Below, piece after piece: positions 8,127 through 11,836 of a DNA stretch of 11,836 nt. Source of the stretch: Candidatus Poribacteria bacterium. Lineage in GTDB: Bacteria > Poribacteria > WGA-4E > PCPOR2b. The translations under genes and the position numbers were made by a program. The stretch is taken from NCBI GenBank assembly GCA_027296925.1, contig JAPUIP010000751.1, forward strand, positions 1-11,836, written 5' to 3'. How positions within the stretch are numbered: position 1 is the stretch's first letter; each line of letters starts with the position of its first letter. Below the pieces are notes generated by a model. It did not search any database. It was not told the DNA's origin and saw nothing but the letters and a program-made list of their open reading frames with translations.

Positions 8127-8873
8127 ATGACAAAAGGGGTTTTCATCACAGGCACCGATACCGAGATAGGTAAAACCGTGATCGCCGGCGGGTTGGCAGC
8201 CATGCTAAAAGCCGCTGGCGTCGATGTCGGCGTTATGAAGCCAATCGCCAGCGGCGGTGTCGAACACGAAGGACGCATCGTCTCCGAAGATGCGATATTC
8301 CTCAAACGCGCCGCTCTGGTGGACGACGATCTAGATCTGATCAATCCACTGTGCCTCCGCCATCCGCTTGCGCCGTCTGTTGCTGCGGAAATTGAGGAGG
8401 TAACAATCGATCTCCGGCAAATTGACGCGGCTTTTAATCAGCTCGGCCGAAAACATGAATTCATCGTGGTGGAAGGGGTCGGTGGGATTGCGGTACCGAT
8501 TGGTGGAGATCTACTGGTGGCGCATCTGGCCCAGCGCTTCCAACTGCCGCTGCTCATTGTCGCGCGGCCGGACTTGGGGACGATCAACCACACGATGTTG
8601 ACGGTTGCGTTTGCCCGGTCATTCGGGCTTGATCCCCGTGGGATTGTGTTGAACGGGTTGCGGGACGAATCCAAAGGACTCGCTGAAGAGACCAATCCGA
8701 AAGAGATCGCCCGGATGACCCACCTGCCGATTATGGGAGTTGTGCCGTTCGACGTGCGGCTCCAGCGCAATCCGCCCGATTCGGCCTTTTTGAGCCAGTT
8801 TATGGATGAGCACACGGAATTGGGAGTTCTTGCGAATATTCTCAACCCCCCGAATGGTCATCCACTGAGATGA
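8127..8873 (+). CDS. bioD: Dethiobiotin synthetase
   Basis: ATP-dependent dethiobiotin synthetase (248 aa), which carboxylates 7,8-diaminopelargonate and closes the ureido ring, the penultimate step of biotin synthesis in the cytoplasm. The P-loop GTDTEIGKT covers residues 9-17, with Lys16 and Thr17 in place. MKPIASGG gives the substrate Lys38 and Ser42. VEGVGG (115-120) carries the conserved metal/substrate Glu116, and GTINHT (151-156) is the diagnostic BioD motif. Length is normal or slightly long for the family (about 220-240 in many bacteria). The ATG at 8127 is 15 bp after the second transporter. No bioA, bioB or bioF is in the window, so this copy is detached from any biotin operon and linked instead to transporters. 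A cobyrinate-type or other P-loop relative is less likely given the full motif set. Confidence 0.93.
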   Translation: MTKGVFITGTDTEIGKTVIAGGLAAMLKAAGVDVGVMKPIASGGVEHEGRIVSEDAIFLKRAALVDDDLDLINPLCLRHPLAPSVAAEIEEVTIDLRQIDAAFNQLGRKHEFIVVEGVGGIAVPIGGDLLVAHLAQRFQLPLLIVARPDLGTINHTMLTVAFARSFGLDPRGIVLNGLRDESKGLAEETNPKEIARMTHLPIMGVVPFDVRLQRNPPDSAFLSQFMDEHTELGVLANILNPPNGHPLR

Positions 8874-8899
8874 AATCAACGCCGCCGCGAACCGTTCAG

Positions 8900-8916
8900 T
8901 TAAACGCTTGGTGTGA
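8900..8916 (+). repeat. Left terminal inverted repeat of the MITE-like element
   Basis: 17 bp, a perfect inverted match to 9113-9129. It begins with TTAA and lies 26 bp after the bioD stop codon. Confidence 0.8.
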
Positions 8917-8955
8917 GTTTTTCAAAAGGCTGTAGGGGCGCCCTTACAGGATCCT

Positions 8956-8991
8956 TCGAAGCTTACCTCGAAGCTTACTTCGAAGCTCAGC
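8956..8991. repeat. Three tandem 12-bp repeats
   Basis: Three head-to-tail units: TCGAAGCTTACC, TCGAAGCTTACT and TCGAAGCTCAGC. The third has diverged at the 9th and 11th bases. Each unit begins inside the self-complementary TTCGAA or CTCGAAG, so the array can fold back on itself. A 9-bp direct repeat (CACAGGCGG then CACAGGCAG, 8991-9008) follows at once. Confidence 0.75.
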
Positions 8992-9069
8992 ACAGGCGGC
9001 ACAGGCAGGACAAGTTTTCCTTCGGTCACTGCTTGCCGCGCCCACTTGCCCGTCGTTCGCAACCTATCA

Positions 9070-9089
9070 GGGCGGAGCAAGCACCGCCC
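9070..9089. repeat. GC-rich hairpin inside the element
   Basis: GGGCGG (9070-9075) pairs with CCGCCC (9084-9089), with an A/A mismatch and a further GC/GC pair possible around the AA loop. It overlaps the right GTAGGGGCG box. There is no U-run after it, so it is not a typical intrinsic terminator. Confidence 0.6.
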
Positions 9090-9112
9090 CTACGAAATCG
9101 GTGCATCTGAAT

Positions 9113-9129
9113 TCACACCAAGCGTTTAA
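9113..9129 (-). repeat. Right terminal inverted repeat of the MITE-like element
   Basis: Perfect 17-bp reverse complement of 8900-8916, ending in TTAA at 9126-9129. Confidence 0.8.
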
Positions 9130-9152
9130 TTGCTGCGCCCATCATTTTCTGC

Positions 9153-9181
9153 TTGACGGATTGGGAAATATCGATTAATAT
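9153..9181 (+). promoter_or_regulatory. Sigma70-type promoter for the Ldh2-family gene
   Basis: A -35 of TTGACG (9153-9158, 5 of 6 to TTGACA), exactly 17 bp of spacer, and a -10 of TAATAT (9176-9181, 4 of 6 to TATAAT). It lies 21 bp beyond the right end of the inverted-repeat element and would give a leader of about 110 nt. It is the only promoter-like pair with good spacing that I found in the window; this is prediction only. Confidence 0.5.
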
Positions 9182-9286
9182 GAAAAGCCGTTCGTTTTGT
9201 GGTGGGGCGCTGGATTTCGCGACCGGCAACCGGCAACGGAACCTTCGGTTGATCGAGAACGGACAAACTTAGATTTCCAATGGAAC

Positions 9287-9293
9287 AAAGGAG
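9287..9293 (+). promoter_or_regulatory. Ribosome binding site deciding a GTG start
   Basis: AAAGGAG ends 6 nt before GTG at 9300. An ATG at 9298-9300 shares its last base with that GTG but opens a different frame that stops early, so the ribosome site must serve the GTG. Confidence 0.65.
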
Positions 9294-9299
9294 CATCAT

Positions 9300-10388
9300 G
9301 TGGATAAAGCAGCAACGCAATCTGGTTCGAGAATTTCTGTGCAAGATCTCAGGGCGTTCTGCCTGGAGGCCATGCGCCGATCTGGACTCAATGAAGCAGA
9401 TGCAGGGCTCACGGCAGACGTCCTCGTGACCACCGACATGATGGGCACCTTCACCCATGGCACGCGGCAGTTGCGAGGTCTGCTGAAGAACGTCCGTAGC
9501 GGACGAATCAACCCCAGGGCCCGGGAGGAGATCGTCGGTGACGGACTGGCCTGGGTCATGGTCGAAGCGCACGATGCGATGCCACCGGCCGTATCGTGCC
9601 GATCTATGGAGCTCGCAATACAGAAGGCCAAGGTGTGTGGCCTCGGCTATGTGGGGGTCAAGGGCAGCAGCCATTTCGGCGCCGCCGGCTACTACGCAAA
9701 TTTGGCAGCCAAGCAGGACCTAATCGGCCTGTCGATGTGCAATGTGGACATCTGCATGACCGTGCCGGGCGCTCGCGCCAAGGTGCTGGGAACGAATCCC
9801 ATCGCCTATGCGGTACCCGCCGGCGATGAGAGACCGGTGTGCCTCGACATCGCCACCAGCACGGTTGCCGCCACGAAGGTCTTCGCGGCCAGTGCTCGCG
9901 GCGAATCGATTCCGGACAACTGGCTTGTGGACGACGAGGGAATCCCCACCACCGACCCTCGACTATATCCCGAGCAAGGCGCGCTGTTGCCCATGGCCGG
10001 ACACAAGGGTTACGGTCTGGCGGTGCTCGTGGAGATCCTCAGCGGTGTGCTCACAGGTGCTGCGATTGCCAGCCAGATACAGAGTTGGGTACTGGACGTT
10101 CCCGATCGGACAAACCAGGGGCATGCGTTCCTGGCGATTGACATCGCCCAAATGATGCCGCTTGTCGATTTCAAGGCGCGAATGGACGGCCTGATCCGGG
10201 AGATCAAGTCCGCACCTAAGACCAGCGACGCCGAGCGCATCTACCTGCCCGGCGAGATGGAGTGGGAGCGACACGATGCCGCCGTGACCGAGGACATCCT
10301 CTTACCGTCGGATGTGGTTGCTAATCTACGCGGGCTGGCGGAGGACGTGGGGATGGATGCGAGTTCGCTGTTTCCGGCGGAGGGTTGA
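9300..10388 (+). CDS. Ldh2/malate-lactate dehydrogenase family NAD(P)-dependent oxidoreductase
   Basis: A 362-residue member of the LDH2/MDH2 family, which oxidises 2-hydroxy acids (malate, L-lactate, ureidoglycolate, sulfolactate, 2,3-diketogulonate) with NAD(P) and is unrelated to ordinary Rossmann lactate dehydrogenases. Visible signatures are THGTRQ (52-57), GSSHFGAAGYYA with the probable catalytic His125, GTNPIAYAVPA, LDIATSTVA, GHKGYGLA (from Gly234), a GHAFLAID block, and the late LPGEMEWER segment. Length matches the family (330-370). The start is GTG at 9300, supported by AAAGGAG and a promoter farther upstream. Its base composition is higher than the first part of the window (37 of 60 bases G/C at 9901-9960, against 26 of 60 at 2221-2280), a hint of different origin or different selection. 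Precise substrate is not predictable; a sugar-acid or 2-hydroxy-acid role fits the downstream dehydratase-like gene. Confidence 0.9.
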   Translation: MDKAATQSGSRISVQDLRAFCLEAMRRSGLNEADAGLTADVLVTTDMMGTFTHGTRQLRGLLKNVRSGRINPRAREEIVGDGLAWVMVEAHDAMPPAVSCRSMELAIQKAKVCGLGYVGVKGSSHFGAAGYYANLAAKQDLIGLSMCNVDICMTVPGARAKVLGTNPIAYAVPAGDERPVCLDIATSTVAATKVFAASARGESIPDNWLVDDEGIPTTDPRLYPEQGALLPMAGHKGYGLAVLVEILSGVLTGAAIASQIQSWVLDVPDRTNQGHAFLAIDIAQMMPLVDFKARMDGLIREIKSAPKTSDAERIYLPGEMEWERHDAAVTEDILLPSDVVANLRGLAEDVGMDASSLFPAEG

Positions 10389-10396
10389 GACGATGT

Positions 10397-10440
10397 GCCC
10401 TCGATGGGCTTAGTAGACCGGTGGTTCGGCTATAAACCGG
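10397..10440. repeat. Two small inverted repeats after the Ldh2-family gene
   Basis: GCCC (10397-10400) pairs with GGGC (10406-10409) around a 5-nt loop, and CCGGT (10418-10422) pairs with ACCGG (10436-10440) around 13 nt. Both are short and could be chance; neither is followed by a T-run. Confidence 0.3.
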
Positions 10441-10443
10441 CAG

Positions 10444-10469
10444 CTTTCTGATGATTTGTCATCCGAAAG
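10444..10469. repeat. Hairpin in the spacer, possible transcript end or processing site
   Basis: CTTTC and GATGA (10444-10454, one unpaired T) mirror TCATC and GAAAG (10459-10469, one unpaired C) around a TTTG loop, giving a 10-bp stem with one internal mismatch. There is no downstream U-run, so an intrinsic terminator is not supported. It lies 82 bp before the next start codon. Confidence 0.45.
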
Positions 10470-10551
10470 ATCAACCATTGCGTGAGTGGCGGATAGGATG
10501 AGCAAGAAGCATTGAGACTGGACTATATCCGCAAATACAGGAGATGAAAAG

Positions 10552-11679
10552 ATGAAGATTGTTGAAATGCAAACGTTTGTCGTCGGCAATATACCCCCCT
10601 ACCGGGGTGGGCGCCGCTGGCTATTTATCAAACTTGTGACTGATGAAGGAATCGAGGGGATCGGCGAATGGTCAACTGGGCAAGTGGGGCGAGAAGCCTC
10701 AAATATCCAGTTGATCCAACACCTGGTAGATCAATTCGTCATTGGCACCGATCCGTTCCAGATTGAGCTGTTGTGGCAACGCATCTACGCCACCGATCAT
10801 GACTACCGACACCCCGGACTGAGTGCAACGCCGGCGTTGAGCGCGATTGAGATGGCGTGCTGGGACATTGTTGGCAAAGCGGCGAACCAGCCGGTCTATA
10901 ACCTGCTTGGTGGTGCGTTTCATGAGAAGCTATGGGCCTACGCCTATATGCCAACCCAGGGCGTTTGGGAATCGCCTCAAAAAGCGGGCGAAATTGCAGC
11001 GAAGCTGCTCGAAGAGGGCAATACGGCGATGAAGTTCGATCCGTTTCCGATCTTTCCCGCGCCACGAGATATTCCGCTCAAGGACATCATGCGTGTGGCC
11101 GAGATTTTCAAATCGATCCGAGATGCCGTTGGCAATGAAGTCGAAGTCGGGCTTGGCACGCATGGTCAGTTGACGACCTCCAGTGCGATACGGATTGCCC
11201 AGGTTCTAGAAGAATACCATCCCTTCTGGTTTGAGGAGCCGGTGTCGCTAGAGAATGTCGATGAAATGGCGCGAGTCGCCGCGCATACCTCCATCCCAAT
11301 TGCGACGGGTGAGCGTTTGCTGACCAAGTATGAATTCGTCGAAATCTTCCAGAAGCAAGCCGCGCAAATCATCCAACTGGATGTGGGGCATTGTGGCGGG
11401 ATTCTGGAATCGAAGAAGATTGCCGGTATGGCTGAAGCGCATTTTGCCAGTATTGCACCGCACATGTACTGTGGCCCTGTTGCCGCAGCGGCAGCGGTTC
11501 AGTTGGCGACATGCAGCCCTAACTTTCTTATCCAAGAGTATAATGTAACCTCCCTACATTCAGACCTCTTCACGACACCAATTGAGTTTAAGGAGGGTTA
11601 CATCATCCCGCCAACGGGACCGGGTCTGGGGCTCGAATTCAATGAGGAAGTTCTTGCGGCGCATTCCATCGAACTTTGA
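10552..11679 (+). CDS. Mandelate racemase/muconate lactonizing enzyme family protein (galactonate dehydratase-like)
   Basis: A 375-residue enolase-superfamily enzyme; relatives dehydrate or racemise sugar acids by abstracting the proton next to a carboxylate with Mg2+ bound in a TIM barrel. Residues 1 to about 115 form the capping domain, ending with ALSAIEMACWDIVGK. Barrel landmarks line up with E. coli galactonate dehydratase with identical spacing: His204 (GTHG), Glu228 (FEEPV), Glu254 (GER), Asp277 (QLDVGHCGG) and His304 (APHMYCGP). The position of the first metal ligand Asp is Gly202 (GLGTHG), which is unusual for the family. The ATG at 10552 has AGGAG (10539-10543) 8 nt upstream. It follows the Ldh2-family gene in the same direction after 163 bp and may form a pathway with it. 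The family is firm; substrate, and even dehydratase activity, are inferred. Confidence 0.9.
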   Translation: MKIVEMQTFVVGNIPPYRGGRRWLFIKLVTDEGIEGIGEWSTGQVGREASNIQLIQHLVDQFVIGTDPFQIELLWQRIYATDHDYRHPGLSATPALSAIEMACWDIVGKAANQPVYNLLGGAFHEKLWAYAYMPTQGVWESPQKAGEIAAKLLEEGNTAMKFDPFPIFPAPRDIPLKDIMRVAEIFKSIRDAVGNEVEVGLGTHGQLTTSSAIRIAQVLEEYHPFWFEEPVSLENVDEMARVAAHTSIPIATGERLLTKYEFVEIFQKQAAQIIQLDVGHCGGILESKKIAGMAEAHFASIAPHMYCGPVAAAAAVQLATCSPNFLIQEYNVTSLHSDLFTTPIEFKEGYIIPPTGPGLGLEFNEEVLAAHSIEL

Positions 11680-11720
11680 GGCGTTTGTACCACACAAATA
11701 TTTAGTGATTTGGGCAAGAA

Positions 11721-11784
11721 TTCACTGGTAATTATGGCTATGATGGTTATGCTCATCACCATAATTACCATCATAACCAGTGAA
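11721..11784. repeat. Long imperfect palindrome downstream of the enolase-superfamily gene
   Basis: TTCACTGGT (11721-11729) is inverted perfectly at 11776-11784. Inside, GGTAATTATGG (11727-11737) is inverted perfectly at 11759-11769, and TGATG (11741-11745) pairs with CATCA (11754-11758) around an 8-nt loop. The arms also share GGTTATG/ATGATGG-type words, so alternative foldings exist. It starts 42 bp after the stop codon and would form a strong stem in RNA or a cruciform in DNA. No T-run follows, so it may be a transcript-stabilising stem or a repeat element rather than an intrinsic terminator. Nothing else recognisable lies in 11680-11836. Confidence 0.7.
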
Positions 11785-11836
11785 GCAACGACAGATTCTC
11801 AAGTCCTGCGTATAAGAGAAGCCCCGCAGAGGTGAG

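Larger units (their letters stand above)
8897..9132. mobile_element. MITE-like non-autonomous inverted-repeat element
   Basis: A 236-bp non-coding unit with nearly symmetric ends. The first 17 bases of the inverted repeat (TTAAACGCTTGGTGTGA, 8900-8916) are matched perfectly by the reverse complement at 9113-9129, and the match extends outward to CAG/CAA with one mismatch. A second inverted pair, GTAGGGGCG (8932-8940) and CGCCCCTAC (9085-9093), lies inside. TTAA at both ends could be a palindromic target duplication (TTAA or TA), as left by IS630/Tc1-mariner or piggyBac-type transposases, or just part of the repeat. No transposase is encoded. The interior carries a 12-bp tandem repeat and a GC hairpin. 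A structured intergenic repeat not moved by a transposase is the main alternative. Confidence 0.75.
8874..9299. other. Intergenic region between bioD and the Ldh2-family gene
   Basis: A 426-bp gap without a convincing gene. From left to right it holds a 23-bp tail after bioD, a MITE-like element with terminal inverted repeats (8897-9132), a sigma70-like promoter (9153-9181) and a leader of about 110 nt with a possible weak stem (CAACCG at 9227-9232 against CGGTTG at 9246-9251), then the ribosome site of the next gene. Confidence 0.8.

Noticed and set aside
8956..9008. CRISPR-like array
   Set aside because: The three 12-bp units are directly adjacent with no spacers, and there is no cas gene nearby.
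8913..9110. Open frame of 65 codons on the + strand in the bioD-Ldh2 gap
   Set aside because: It falls entirely inside the inverted-repeat element, its product reflects the 12-bp repeats (EAYL/EAYF) and basic low-complexity sequence, and no ribosome site precedes it.
9126..9674. Open frame of 182 codons on the - strand
   Set aside because: It overlaps the promoter, leader and the first third of the Ldh2-family gene, which is strongly supported on the + strand; the high GC makes such antisense frames common.
10510..10531. TTGAGA and TATATC as promoter boxes before the dehydratase-like gene
   Set aside because: They are separated by only 6 bp, far too close for a sigma70 promoter, and no properly spaced pair was found in this spacer.

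Overview
The window reads as a stretch of a bacterial chromosome with all genes on the + strand, closely packed in its first 8.9 kb and looser after that. The broad mix of genes (TPR-rich envelope proteins, a TIM-barrel sugar isomerase, an enolase-superfamily sugar-acid dehydratase, an Ldh2-family dehydrogenase) together with a short non-coding inverted-repeat element carrying GTAGGGGCG boxes recalls genomes of uncultured heterotrophs such as Poribacteria and related lineages. That placement is an impression only: there is no rRNA or marker gene here to fix the taxon.

Region 1 (1-4808) is an envelope-type cluster of four genes: the 3' part of a TPR protein that enters from the left edge, a lipoprotein with a long TPR arm and a C-terminal lytic transglycosylase (SLT) domain, an 84-residue acidic coiled-coil protein of unknown function, and a protein with TPRs on both sides of a single membrane segment and a Ser/Pro/Thr-rich linker. 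The gaps are 31-45 bp, so one transcript is likely. The set suggests a scaffolded peptidoglycan-remodelling machine, but only the transglycosylase has an assignable activity.

Region 2 (4859-8873) holds a sugar phosphate isomerase/epimerase-like TIM-barrel protein, two tandem paralogous MFS transporters of the fosmidomycin-resistance (Fsr-like) type, and a complete bioD (dethiobiotin synthetase). The intergenic gaps are 15-19 bp, so these four are probably co-transcribed. No other biotin gene is present.

Region 3 (8874-9299) is a 426-bp non-coding gap. It contains a 230-236 bp MITE-like element with 17-bp perfect terminal inverted repeats bounded by TTAA, three copies of a 12-bp tandem repeat, and an internal GC-rich hairpin. 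A good sigma70-type promoter lies just outside its right end.

Region 4 (9300-11836) carries an Ldh2/malate-lactate dehydrogenase family oxidoreductase of visibly higher GC, a 163-bp spacer with several small inverted repeats, a mandelate racemase/muconate lactonizing (enolase superfamily) enzyme in which one canonical metal-ligand Asp appears to be Gly, and a long imperfect palindrome near the right edge. The dehydrogenase and dehratase-like enzyme, perhaps with the upstream isomerase and transporters, would fit sugar-acid catabolism, but the substrates cannot be read from the sequence.

I did not find a clear-cut new defence or mobile system. The best candidates for something undescribed are the MITE-like element, the TPR/SLT envelope cluster with its small coiled-coil partner, the tandem transporter pair joined to bioD, and the altered enolase-superfamily active site.
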